Shown piece by piece: positions 1 to 5,983 of a DNA stretch of 6,032 nucleotides. The stretch lies in the NCBI GenBank assembly GCA_965652545.1, contig CBFGWV010000291.1:1-6032 (forward strand), in the 5' to 3' direction. Both the position numbers and the translations under genes were made by a program. This stretch comes from CBFGWV01 sp965652545 (GTDB taxonomy: Bacteria; Pseudomonadota; Gammaproteobacteria; Competibacterales; Competibacteraceae). How positions within the stretch are numbered: position 1 is the first letter of the stretch; each line of letters opens with the position of its first letter. The notes under the pieces were generated by a model. That model was not told the origin of the DNA. It did no database searches and was given only the letters and a program-made list of their open reading frames with translations.

Positions 1-755
1 CGGGGATGCAGTGCTGAGAGCTTCACCGAAATACCCGGGGAGTCCAGCGGGCCGCGGCCCTTGGCCACCTTACCGATTGCCTCGATGGCTTCCAGGTAGG
101 CCTTGAAGTAGCGCTCGGCATCTTCAGCGGTGCGTGCCGCCTCGCCGAGCATGTCGTACGAATAGCGATAGCCCTGCTTCTCCAGCGTCTTGGCGCGGTC
201 GGTGGCTTCGCGAATGGTGCGCCCCATGACGAATTGACGACCCATGATGCGCATGGCTTGCGCCACCGCCTGACGTACCACCGGCTCGCCGCTGCGCTGT
301 ACCAGGCGGCTTAGGACATGTTTGCTGTCACGCAGTTTGAGCATCCGCCCGGTGAGCATCAGGCCCCAGGTGGAGGCGTTGACGAACAGGGACTCACTGC
401 GACCGAGGTGTTTCTCCCAATCGCCCGAGCCGATCTTGTCTTCGATCAGCGCATCGCGGGTCTCATCGTCGGGGATACGCAGCAAGGCCTCGGCCAGACA
501 CATCAACACCACGCCCTCCTGGCTGGAGAGCTCGTACTCATGCATAAACGCATCGATGCCCGAGCCCTTGACCCGCTGGCGACGCACCTCGGCAACCAGT
601 GCACGGGCGCGTTCGGCCACACGGTCGCGGGTGGCTGCCGGAAGGGTCGCCTCCTTGAGCAGGGCGGACACCACCTCGGTTTCGTCGCCCAGATACCAGG
701 CGTTGATGGAAGGGAAACGCGGATGGTCAGCAAACCCGGGTTTGAAGAACTGCAT
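1..755 (-). CDS. putA: PutA, bifunctional proline dehydrogenase / P5C dehydrogenase, N-terminal part (partial)
   Basis: PutA oxidises proline to P5C with FAD, then to glutamate with NAD. Only the first 251 residues from ATG 755 lie in the window; the C-terminus is beyond the left edge. Visible are the helical N-terminal arm (about 15-60), the very conserved block SSQEGVVLMCLAEALLRIP (77-95), the HLGRSESLFVNASTWGLMLTG stretch (about 116-136), YRYSYDMLGEAA (196-207) and the first barrel strand motif SVKLSALHP (243-251). These are hallmark PutA sequences. There is no ribbon-helix-helix domain at the front, so this is the non-repressor PutA type. The start is uncertain: no Shine-Dalgarno sequence precedes ATG 755 or the in-frame GTG at 764. 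The frame stays open upstream through the whole YoeB-like toxin region to GTG 1067, so the protein may be made as a YoeB-PutA fusion of which 355 residues would be visible. Family identity is sure; the start is not. Confidence 0.93.
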   Translation of the reverse strand, partial: MQFFKPGFADHPRFPSINAWYLGDETEVVSALLKEATLPAATRDRVAERARALVAEVRRQRVKGSGIDAFMHEYELSSQEGVVLMCLAEALLRIPDDETRDALIEDKIGSGDWEKHLGRSESLFVNASTWGLMLTGRMLKLRDSKHVLSRLVQRSGEPVVRQAVAQAMRIMGRQFVMGRTIREATDRAKTLEKQGYRYSYDMLGEAARTAEDAERYFKAYLEAIEAIGKVAKGRGPLDSPGISVKLSALHP

Positions 756-1067
756 GATGTTCACCGTGGCATGAATGGGGGCATATACCGACTGCCGGCC
801 TTCGCCCACCGTCGGGGTCCATAGGCGGCACACTTTGACGACGTGCCGTCGGGGCAGCGGCTGATAGAGCAACCGGTGCTGAAAATTGATTCGGCGTGCG
901 ATCAGACCGTGCAGATCACCGCACAAGGTCTCGAAAGGCGGTGTCGATGCGAACGGGTCTTCCGCAATCAAGGCGAGCAACTGCTCGATGCGCTGGCGCA
1001 GCGGATGCTCGGCCAGGCGCCGGGCGTCGTCCTGCGCCCGAGGCGTGAAGACCAGGGCCCAACTCAC
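756..1067 (-). CDS. Txe/YoeB-family toxin domain, without stop codon, in frame with putA
   Basis: YoeB toxins are ribosome-dependent mRNA endonucleases held inactive by YefM. From GTG 1067 the product reads MSWALVFTPRAQDDARRLAE, then LLALIAEDPF (30-39), FETLCGDLHG (45-54) and RRINFQHRLLY (58-68), with VVKVCRLWT at 76-84. It lines up without gaps with my recollection of E. coli YoeB through residue 81: E46, H64 and R65 are kept. Relatives of this type end in R-x-W-(T/S)-H-Y; here the residues after W83-T84 are P85-T86, so the catalytic C-terminal His-Tyr is missing. Instead of stopping near residue 87, the frame continues through GEGRQSVYAPIHATVNI into the PutA methionine (residue 105). Neither shifted frame restores His-Tyr after the tryptophan. 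GTG 1067 overlaps the antitoxin TGA (GTGA), and GAGG lies 10 nt upstream. Probably an inactivated or repurposed toxin. The 756 boundary is only the base before putA's ATG, not a real gene end. Confidence 0.82.
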
Positions 1068-1306
1068 CAGCCCGGTGCCTCACTGCATTGCTCGGCCGGG
1101 CGGGTGAGGTCATCCAGCGCCGCTTGGCGCAACCCGGGGATGGTAAGCAGGTAAAGGGTCTCCTGAATCGCGTTCCAATCGTCCTCGGCGATGAGGATGG
1201 CATTGGAGCGTCGACCGGTAATGCGTGCCGGCCGGTGCGATTCGGCCACATCGTCGATCAGCCGGTACAGGTTGGCTCGGGCGTCGCTGGCCGAATAGGT
1301 GGGCAT
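1064..1306 (-). CDS. YefM/Phd-family antitoxin
   Basis: An 80-residue protein of the YefM (Phd/YefM) family. It binds and neutralises a YoeB-type toxin and represses its own operon through an N-terminal DNA-binding fold. The sequence shows the family pattern: SASDARANLYRLIDDVAESH (residues 5-24), then PARITGRRSNAILIAEDDW (26-44, matching the usual ITR/GKRSxAVLVSxEDW strand) and AIQETLYLLTIPGLRQ (46-61), followed by a charged toxin-wrapping tail ending in GW. The length is normal for the family. Its TGA overlaps the toxin's GTG start by three bases, the usual tight translational coupling of antitoxin then toxin. ATG 1306 is the natural start because it gives the standard family N-terminus, although no clear Shine-Dalgarno sequence precedes it. 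A likely operator lies 36-54 bp upstream. Unlike its partner, this gene looks intact. Confidence 0.9.
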   Translation of the reverse strand: MPTYSASDARANLYRLIDDVAESHRPARITGRRSNAILIAEDDWNAIQETLYLLTIPGLRQAALDDLTRPAEQCSEAPGW

Positions 1307-1312
1307 GGGCGG

Positions 1313-1326
1313 TTGTCTCGTGACAA
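1313..1326. repeat. Short inverted repeat TTGTC-N4-GACAA
   Basis: Perfect 5 bp arms separated by four bases lie in the predicted leader of the antitoxin transcript, between the presumed start site and ATG 1306. It could be a small hairpin or an extra protein-binding site. It is short enough to occur by chance. Confidence 0.3.
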
Positions 1327-1340
1327 TCTATTTGCCGCGA

Positions 1341-1369
1341 AGCGTACGGAATTGCGTACGACTCTGCAA
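1341..1369 (-). promoter_or_regulatory. Candidate promoter of the antitoxin-toxin-putA unit
   Basis: On the minus strand TTGCAG (1369-1364), a 17 bp spacer and TACGCT (1346-1341) form a sigma70-like pair with a fair -35 and a weak -10. Transcription would begin near 1334, about 28 nt before ATG 1306. Both CGTACG palindromes fall within it: one overlaps the -10 and the other sits in the spacer, so bound repressor would block RNA polymerase. The -10 is poor, so the exact hexamers are tentative. Confidence 0.4.
1342..1360. promoter_or_regulatory. Probable YefM-type operator: paired CGTACG palindromes
   Basis: Two identical GCGTACG heptamers (1342-1348 and 1354-1360) each contain the perfect palindrome CGTACG, with centres exactly 12 bp apart. 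In the E. coli yefM-yoeB operator, paired palindromes with a TGTACA core and a 12 bp centre spacing are bound by YefM and YefM-YoeB. The shared GTAC core, the same spacing and the position just upstream of the antitoxin gene make this the likely autoregulatory site. Binding has been inferred, not shown. Confidence 0.65.
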
Positions 1370-1421
1370 CGACATTCGATGTGGCAGTGCGTCAAGTTCG
1401 CCGCCTCATGCCTTGCCGGGC

Positions 1422-1450
1422 TTGTTCGCCGCCGTCCCAGCGGGGACAAT
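1422..1450 (+). promoter_or_regulatory. Candidate ttcA promoter
   Basis: TTGTTC (1422-1427), a 17 bp spacer and GACAAT (1445-1450) form a sigma70-like pair with correct spacing. A start near 1457 would leave a leader of roughly 27 nt before the ttcA ATG. The hexamers match the consensus only in part (3/6 and 4/6), so this is a suggestion. It is divergent from the antitoxin promoter and separated from it by about 50 bp. Confidence 0.33.
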
Positions 1451-1483
1451 CAGCCCCCCGGCGACCGTAACCCCCTGAAAGCC

Positions 1484-2332
1484 ATGCCAGATCTCCAACG
1501 CAAAGCGCAGGTGAACCTGAACAAGCTCAACAAGCGGCTGCGCCGCAACGTGGGCAAGGCGATTCAGGACTACAACATGATCGAGGACGGGGACCGGGTC
1601 ATGGTGTGCGTCTCAGGCGGCAAGGATTCGTATGCCATGCTGGATATCCTGCTCGCCTTGCAGGCCAGCGCGCCGGTGCGTTTCGAGATCGCCGCGGTCA
1701 ACCTCGATCAGAAGCAGCCGGGTTTCCCCGAGCACGTATTGCCGGAGTACCTTGCCGCGCGCGGTGTGGCCTACCACATCCTGGAGAAGGACACCTACAG
1801 CGTGGTCAAGCGCGTGGTGCCGGAAGGAAAGACGACTTGCGGGCTGTGCTCACGACTGCGCCGCGGCACCTTGTACGGCTTTGCCGAGGCGGAGGGCTTC
1901 AATAAGATCGCGCTGGGCCACCATCGTGACGATATCGTCGAGACGCTGTTTCTCAACATGCTGTACGGCGGCACCCTCAAAGCCATGCCGCCGAAGCTGC
2001 TGTCCGACGACGGTCGTCATGTGGTGATACGGCCGCTGGCCTATTGCAAGGAGGACGATCTGTCCGAATTCGCCTTGGCGCGCGGTTTTCCGATCATCCC
2101 GTGCAATCTGTGCGGCTCGCAGGAAAACCTCCAGCGCAAGGCCATCAAGGGCTTGCTGGCGCAGTGGGAGCGGCAGAATCCCGGCCGTATCGAGACCATC
2201 TTTCGCGCCTGCCAGAACGTCACCCCCTCGCATCTGGCCGATCCGCGCCTGTTCGATTTTGCCGCCCTGGGCTCGCACGGCGCCGGGTCGACCGCTTGGT
2301 TGATGCCCGAGCGCGAATCCGGCGACGACTGA
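1484..2332 (+). CDS. ttcA: tRNA 2-thiocytidine(32) synthetase TtcA
   Basis: TtcA is a cytoplasmic, ATP-dependent [4Fe-4S] enzyme that replaces the 2-oxygen of cytidine 32 in some tRNAs with sulfur. The 282-residue product starts MPDLQRKAQVNLNKLNKRLR, the expected family N-terminus. It carries the PP-loop SGGKDS (44-49), the cluster motif CGLC (C119, C122), LGHHRDDIVETLFLNMLYGG (144-163), RPLAYCKEDDL (183-193) and the second cysteine pair CNLCGSQ (C207, C210), one of which should be the third cluster ligand. It ends after ACQNVTPSHLADPRLFDF (242-259). The length is slightly under that of E. coli TtcA (about 311) because both tails are short. The frame is open back to 1088, but that stretch overlaps the antitoxin and toxin genes on the other strand and has no family match, so ATG 1484 is the start. 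Its ribosome site is weak. The gene is transcribed alone, divergent from the antitoxin operon. Confidence 0.96.
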   Translation: MPDLQRKAQVNLNKLNKRLRRNVGKAIQDYNMIEDGDRVMVCVSGGKDSYAMLDILLALQASAPVRFEIAAVNLDQKQPGFPEHVLPEYLAARGVAYHILEKDTYSVVKRVVPEGKTTCGLCSRLRRGTLYGFAEAEGFNKIALGHHRDDIVETLFLNMLYGGTLKAMPPKLLSDDGRHVVIRPLAYCKEDDLSEFALARGFPIIPCNLCGSQENLQRKAIKGLLAQWERQNPGRIETIFRACQNVTPSHLADPRLFDFAALGSHGAGSTAWLMPERESGDD

Positions 2333-2339
2333 TAGCCAA

Positions 2340-2543
2340 TCAGGCGTTGAGGTCGGGAATCATCCGGCTTTCCAGTCGTGAGATCTGGTCTTTGAGCTGA
2401 AGCTTGCGCTTCTTCATGCGTGTGAGCAGTAGTTCGTCGACGGCGGGGTCATCGCCGAGCTTGGCGATGACGAGGTCCAGGTCCTGATGCTCCTGGCGCA
2501 GCAGATTGAGACGTATGCGCATATCGTCGTCGGAATCGCTCAT
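2340..2543 (-). CDS. DUF465/YdcH-family small protein
   Basis: A 67-residue, highly charged, helical protein. The stretch LLRQEHQDLDLVIAKL (14-29), followed by DDPAVDELLLTRMKKRKLQLKDQISRLE (31-58), has the DUF465 (YdcH) pattern: a short two-helix hairpin with heptad-like leucines and the invariant LKKRKLxLKDxI block, here MKKRKLQLKDQI. The biochemical role of the family is unknown; members are common in proteobacteria and resemble SlyX-like coiled-coil proteins. ATG 2543 gives a normal family length, though ATG 2522 (MRIRLNLL) is possible and neither has a strong Shine-Dalgarno sequence. The frame remains open upstream to 2810, but that part overlaps the iron promoter and the fbpA start, so it is not counted. 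The gene converges on ttcA with a 7 bp gap. Confidence 0.87.
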   Translation of the reverse strand: MSDSDDDMRIRLNLLRQEHQDLDLVIAKLGDDPAVDELLLTRMKKRKLQLKDQISRLESRMIPDLNA

Positions 2544-2572
2544 TGGGTCATTGGCCCGGACGGTTTGGCGCA

Positions 2573-2601
2573 AGTCTATGCCGATGGTCGCGCGGCGCCA
2601 A
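2573..2601 (-). promoter_or_regulatory. Candidate promoter of the DUF465 gene
   Basis: On the minus strand TTGGCG (2601-2596), 17 bp and TAGACT (2578-2573) each match the sigma70 consensus at four of six positions. A start near 2566 would give a leader of about 22 nt before ATG 2543. It supports the shorter start for this gene. Tentative, from pattern alone. Confidence 0.33.
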
Positions 2602-2648
2602 GCGGGCTGTGGCGGTGTCGGCGGCAATCGTCTTGAAAAAGGGGGTAC

Positions 2649-2678
2649 TTGCGCGGGATGGGTTTCGATCACTATCAT
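2649..2678 (+). promoter_or_regulatory. Candidate promoter of the iron transport operon
   Basis: TTGCGC (2649-2654), an 18 bp spacer and TATCAT (2673-2678) match the sigma70 hexamers at four and five of six positions. Transcription would start near 2685, just before the Fur-like site, so a bound Fur dimer would cover the start. An alternative -10 is GATAAT (2690-2695), but it lacks a good -35. The local AT-richness (2670-2710) stands out in this GC-rich window. Confidence 0.42.
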
Positions 2679-2689
2679 CTGTCGCGATT

Positions 2690-2711
2690 GATAATCCTTT
2701 TCATTTGTATC
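2690..2711. promoter_or_regulatory. Probable Fur box
   Basis: The sequence GATAATCCTTTTCATTTG, within 2690-2711, matches the 19-base Fur consensus at about 12 positions: a perfect GATAAT half at the left, CATT at the right, and outer ends GATA...TATC that are symmetrical. A further inverted pair, TATCA (2673-2677) and TGATA (2689-2693), may extend it. It sits directly ahead of the Fe(3+)-binding protein gene, which in many proteobacteria is repressed by Fe-loaded Fur. Repression in iron-rich conditions is therefore likely. Confidence 0.65.
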
Positions 2712-2732
2712 CCGACTCGCATGAGGTAGGAC

Positions 2733-3755
2733 ATGTCCGCATCTGGTTTTCGTCTGACGTCGCTCGGTTTGATTCTTGGAACGGCGCTGGGGATCGCCGC
2801 ACCCGCCCATGCGGAGGTGAATGTTTATTCATTGCGCCAACCGTTTCTGATTCAGCCCATGCTCGATGCGTTTACCGAGGAAACCGGCATTCCCGTGAAC
2901 GTCGTGTTCGCCAAGGACGGGTTGGTGGAGCGTTTGGAGCAGGAAGGGGTGAACAGCCCGGCGGACCTGATCCTCACCGTGGATATCGGTCGCCTGCAGG
3001 ATCTGCTCGATGCGGATCTGGTACAGCCGGTGGAGAGCGACGTCCTGGAGGCGAACATTCCCGCCCAGTTCCGTCATCCCGACGGTCTCTGGCACGGGCT
3101 GACGCTGCGTGCGCGCATTTTTGCCACGGCCAAGGATCGTGTCGAGGCCGGTGCCCTGACCAGCTACGAGGACCTGGCGGATCCTCAATGGGAAGGGCGG
3201 ATCTGTACACGCAGCGGCAAGCACGTTTATAACGTCGCGCTGATCGCCTCGATGATCGAGCACCACGGTGCCGAGGAAACCGAGCAATGGCTGACCGGCG
3301 TCAAGAACAACCTGGCGCAGAAGCCGCAAGGTGGCGACCGTGATCAGGTCAAGGCGATCAGCGAGGGGGTGTGCGATGTGGCCGTCCTCAACAACTACTA
3401 CATGGGCGCGATGCTGCGCGATGAGCAACAGTCTGCGTGGGCCAAGGCCGTGGACATCGTTTTCCCCAACCAGGACGATCGGGGTACCCATGTGAACATC
3501 AGCGGCGTGGCCATGGCCAAGGGTGCGCCCAACCGTGACGACGCTCTCAAGCTCATGGAGTTTCTCAGCGGCGATGCGGCCCAGCAGATGTATGCGGAAT
3601 TGAACGACGAATACCCGGTCAACCCGGACGTGCCGCGGTCGGAACTGCTGACCTCCTGGGGCGAGTTCAAAATGGACGAGCTGTCGCTGGACAAGGTGGC
3701 ACAGTCGCGCGAAGAGGCCATCAAAATGGTGGATCGTGTCGGATACGACAACTGA
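2733..3755 (+). CDS. Periplasmic Fe(3+)-binding protein of ABC transporter (FbpA/FutA/IdiA family)
   Basis: This 340-residue protein would capture ferric iron in the periplasm and hand it to the inner-membrane permease encoded next. A signal peptide is clear: R7, a hydrophobic run (8-23) and the cleavage site AHA (25-27), giving a mature protein that starts EVNVYSLRQ. Family marks are Tyr32 in VNVYS, DLILTVDIGRL (78-88), the LWHGLTLRARIF region (119-130), RICTRSGKHVYN (157-167) and NNYYMG (220-225), whose tandem Tyr222-Tyr223 are the classic iron ligands. HVNISGVAMAKGAPN (253-267) and NDEYPVNP (291-298) follow. Cys158 and Cys214 are the only cysteines and may form a disulfide. The length is normal. 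ATG 2733 has a purine-rich ribosome site, GAGGTAGG (2723-2730), just upstream. A 24 bp gap separates it from the permease, and a Fur-like box precedes it. Iron is by far the likeliest substrate, judged from the tyrosines and the promoter. Confidence 0.93.
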   Translation: MSASGFRLTSLGLILGTALGIAAPAHAEVNVYSLRQPFLIQPMLDAFTEETGIPVNVVFAKDGLVERLEQEGVNSPADLILTVDIGRLQDLLDADLVQPVESDVLEANIPAQFRHPDGLWHGLTLRARIFATAKDRVEAGALTSYEDLADPQWEGRICTRSGKHVYNVALIASMIEHHGAEETEQWLTGVKNNLAQKPQGGDRDQVKAISEGVCDVAVLNNYYMGAMLRDEQQSAWAKAVDIVFPNQDDRGTHVNISGVAMAKGAPNRDDALKLMEFLSGDAAQQMYAELNDEYPVNPDVPRSELLTSWGEFKMDELSLDKVAQSREEAIKMVDRVGYDN

Positions 3756-3779
3756 TCTGACAGATCCCAGGATGAGGCG

Positions 3780-5480
3780 GTGAGCCAGCCGGCCGCCGCC
3801 GTTATTTTCCGGACCCCGATGGCGCTCGCGCGTCGTCGGGGTCTTGGCGCTTGGGTCAGCCCCTGGTCCGGCGGCGCGGTGGCGGTGGCGGCCCTGGTGT
3901 TGCTTCCGGTGTTGGCGGTCGCCTGGCTTGCCTTGCACCCGTCCGACGATATCTGGTCGCACCTCTCGTCGACCGTGTTGCCAGTGTATGTGAGCACCAC
4001 GTTGTGGCTGATGCTGGGGGTGGGTATCGGCACGCTGGTGATCGGCGTGTCGACGGCTTGGCTGGTGTCGGTCTGCGAGTTTCCGGGGCGGCGGCTGTTC
4101 CAATGGGCTTTGTTGCTGCCCTTCGCAATGCCTGGCTACCTCATCGCCTATACGTATACCGATTTGCTGGACTATGCCGGTCCTGCGCAGCGGTTGCTGC
4201 GCGATATCTTCGGCTGGAGTAGCGCACGCGATTACTGGTTTCCACCGATTCGCTCCCTCGGCGGGGCGATCGCCATGCTCACGCTGGTTCTCTACCCGTA
4301 TGTCTACATGCTGTCGCGGGCGGCGTTTCTCGAGCAGTCACCGCATTTGACCGACATCTGTCGCAGTCTTGGCAAAGGGTCGTGGGCGGCGTTCTTCAAG
4401 GTCTCCCTCCCCATTGCCCGCCCGGCGATTGCCGTGGGCGTGGCATTGGTGCTGATGGAAACCCTCAACGACTTCGGTACCGTCCATTACTTCGCGGTCT
4501 ACACCTTGACGGCGGGGTTGTACGACGTGTGGCTGAACATGGGTAATCTTGCCGGTGCCGCCCAGATCGCCTGCGTCATGCTGGGGTTCGTCGTTGCCTT
4601 GGTGAGCGTGGAGCGCGCCAGTCGCCGGCGTCAGCGCTATTTCCTACAGGGGACACGGCGGTTCGAGGCGCCGGCACGCTATCGCCTGACAGGCGCGCGT
4701 GCCTGTGGGGCGGTGATGGCCTGTCTGTTGCCGCTGGCGTTGGGTTTTCTGGTGCCGGGAGCCGTCCTGTTGGTTTATGGCATTCAGTATTTCGATGTGG
4801 CATGGAGTCCGGGCTTCCGTCGCTTTGCCTTCAACAGCCTTATGCTTTCGACGACAGCGGCAGTCCTGGCCATGGCCTTGGGCACGTTCCTGGCCTACAG
4901 CCGGCGCCTGCACGGCGATAAGCCAGCGGTCGCGCTGGCGGCACGGCTGGCGGGTCTGGGCTACGCGGTTCCAGGAACGGTCATGGCGGTGGGGGTCATC
5001 GTGCCGTTCGCCGCGTTCGACAACTCTGTGGATGCGTTCATGCGTGCACAGTTCGGTGTGTCGACCGGGCTACTGCTCTCCGGCACGGTGTTTGCGGTGG
5101 TGTTCGCTTATCTGGTGCGGTTTCTGGCCGTGAGTCTCGGGGCGGTGGAGTCGAGTCTTGGAAAGGTCACGCCGAGCATGGACATGGCCGCGCGTTCGCT
5201 GGGTAAGGGCCCGTGGGCGACGTTGCGGCAAGTGCATTTGCCGCTGATCAGCAGCGGGTTGTTCAGCGGTGCGCTGGTGGTGTTCGTGGACTGCATGAAG
5301 GAGTTGCCGGCCACGCTGCTGCTGAGGCCGTTCAATTTCGATACGCTGGCTACGCATGTCTATCAGTACGCGTCGGATGAGCAGTTGGGCGCGGCGTCGT
5401 TGTCCGGGTTGATGATCGTGGTCGCGGGGTTGCTCCCGGTGATCGTGCTCAGTCGGACTATCGCCTCGGGCAGGCGCTGA
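3780..5480 (+). CDS. Fe(3+) ABC transporter permease, fused two-domain (FbpB type)
   Basis: A 566-residue inner-membrane protein with two tandem permease halves, the arrangement of FbpB/SfuB ferric permeases, so one chain makes the whole channel. Half one spans about 35-280, with hydrophobic segments near 33-52, 73-95, 107-125, 162-180, 213-230 and 258-277. Half two spans about 305-560. Each half has the cytoplasmic EAA-type loop that docks the ATPase: CRSLGKGSWAAFFKVSLP (194-211) and ARSLGKGPWATLRQVHLP (471-488). MKELPATLLLRPFNFDTLA (506-524) is a strong FbpB signature; its counterpart in half one is NDFGTVHYF (230-238). The linker (280-305) is rich in arginine, fitting a cytoplasmic side. 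The start is GTG 3780, with AGGA (3769-3772) seven bases upstream. It follows the binding protein by 24 bp and so is surely co-transcribed. No ATPase (FbpC) gene follows, so the ATPase must be supplied from elsewhere. Confidence 0.95.
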   Translation: MSQPAAAVIFRTPMALARRRGLGAWVSPWSGGAVAVAALVLLPVLAVAWLALHPSDDIWSHLSSTVLPVYVSTTLWLMLGVGIGTLVIGVSTAWLVSVCEFPGRRLFQWALLLPFAMPGYLIAYTYTDLLDYAGPAQRLLRDIFGWSSARDYWFPPIRSLGGAIAMLTLVLYPYVYMLSRAAFLEQSPHLTDICRSLGKGSWAAFFKVSLPIARPAIAVGVALVLMETLNDFGTVHYFAVYTLTAGLYDVWLNMGNLAGAAQIACVMLGFVVALVSVERASRRRQRYFLQGTRRFEAPARYRLTGARACGAVMACLLPLALGFLVPGAVLLVYGIQYFDVAWSPGFRRFAFNSLMLSTTAAVLAMALGTFLAYSRRLHGDKPAVALAARLAGLGYAVPGTVMAVGVIVPFAAFDNSVDAFMRAQFGVSTGLLLSGTVFAVVFAYLVRFLAVSLGAVESSLGKVTPSMDMAARSLGKGPWATLRQVHLPLISSGLFSGALVVFVDCMKELPATLLLRPFNFDTLATHVYQYASDEQLGAASLSGLMIVVAGLLPVIVLSRTIASGRR

Positions 5481-5486
5481 TACACT
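5478..5486 (+). promoter_or_regulatory. Possible extended -10 element before the YbjN-domain gene
   Basis: TGATACACT fits the extended -10 pattern TGnTAnnnT. It overlaps the permease stop codon and lies so that transcription would start near 5493, about 29 nt before ATG 5522. There is no recognisable -35. It hints that the last gene may have its own promoter as well as any readthrough from the iron operon. Confidence 0.25.
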
Positions 5487-5521
5487 CCTTTCATCGCTGG
5501 GTCGGAGCTTTGGGGGCATTC

Positions 5522-5983
5522 ATGCGTCGCGGCGTTCTTCGTGTTGTTGTCGGTTGTGTGCTGTTGCTATTGGCGTGGCCCGGGTTTGCCCAGGAGGGGC
5601 GTGGGCAGCGGGTGGTGGCGACTATTACCGCACCGGAGCTTGCCGGTGTGATGGGGGTGCTGGGCTATCGGGATGTCGAGATCGACGCCGACGATGATGT
5701 GCTGGTCGGCGATATGCAGGGGTATCGGGTCTTGTTTCTGGTCGGGAGCATGGATGAGGGGGTGATCCTGGCCAAGCTGGCGCTCACCGACCACGGTCTG
5801 ACATTGGAAGACATGAATGCCTGGAATCGCGAGTACATGTATTCGCGGGTCTATTTGGACGAGGACAACGACGTGATCCTGGAGGCCGAGCTGGATATGG
5901 TCGGCGGGGTGACGATCGACCGGGTAGTGGATTTCGTCAAGACGTTCGATCAATCGGTTGCGTTGTTCGCCGAGCAGTTCTGA
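5522..5983 (+). CDS. Exported YbjN-domain protein
   Basis: A 153-residue protein with a signal peptide: RR at 2-3, a hydrophobic run (about 5-19) and a probable cut after GFA (21-23), before QEGRG. The mature part follows the YbjN fold (PF10722) pattern: an alternating acidic strand DVEIDADDDVLVGDMQGYRV (about 52-71), a hydrophobic strand LFLVGSM, the helix LTLEDMNAWNREYMYSRVYL (92-111), which is the most recognisable block, DEDNDVILEAEL (112-123), GGVTIDRVVDFVKTF (128-142), then SVALFAEQF. YbjN-like domains resemble type III secretion chaperones in fold. The exported members have no established role that I know of. ATG 5522 is preferred over TTG 5510 because GGGGG (5512-5516) is well placed for it and the signal peptide is then of standard length. 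It is 41 bp after the permease, on the same strand, so it may be co-transcribed, but no functional link to iron is evident. The mature protein is strongly acidic. Confidence 0.83.
   Translation: MRRGVLRVVVGCVLLLLAWPGFAQEGRGQRVVATITAPELAGVMGVLGYRDVEIDADDDVLVGDMQGYRVLFLVGSMDEGVILAKLALTDHGLTLEDMNAWNREYMYSRVYLDEDNDVILEAELDMVGGVTIDRVVDFVKTFDQSVALFAEQF

Noticed and set aside
318..824. Plus-strand open frames opposite putA
   Set aside because: They are shadows of the minus-strand PutA and toxin coding sequence, which has many conserved motifs.
1088..1483. Upstream extension of the ttcA frame
   Set aside because: It overlaps the antitoxin and toxin genes on the opposite strand and shows no TtcA similarity. 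Family members begin at the MPDLQRKAQ region.
2399..2412. GAAGC-TTGC-GCTTC hairpin as a ttcA terminator
   Set aside because: It has short arms and no following T-run, and it lies in the conserved KKRKLQLK codons of the DUF465 gene.
2544..2810. N-terminal extension of the DUF465 frame
   Set aside because: It would run through the Fur-like site and the fbpA start, and gives a protein more than twice the family length with no matching sequence.
2829..4103. Long minus-strand open frame of 424 codons opposite the binding protein and permease start
   Set aside because: Its translation is low-complexity, rich in His, Arg and Gln, and has no domain. It mirrors the codon bias of the strongly supported fbpA-type gene on the plus strand.
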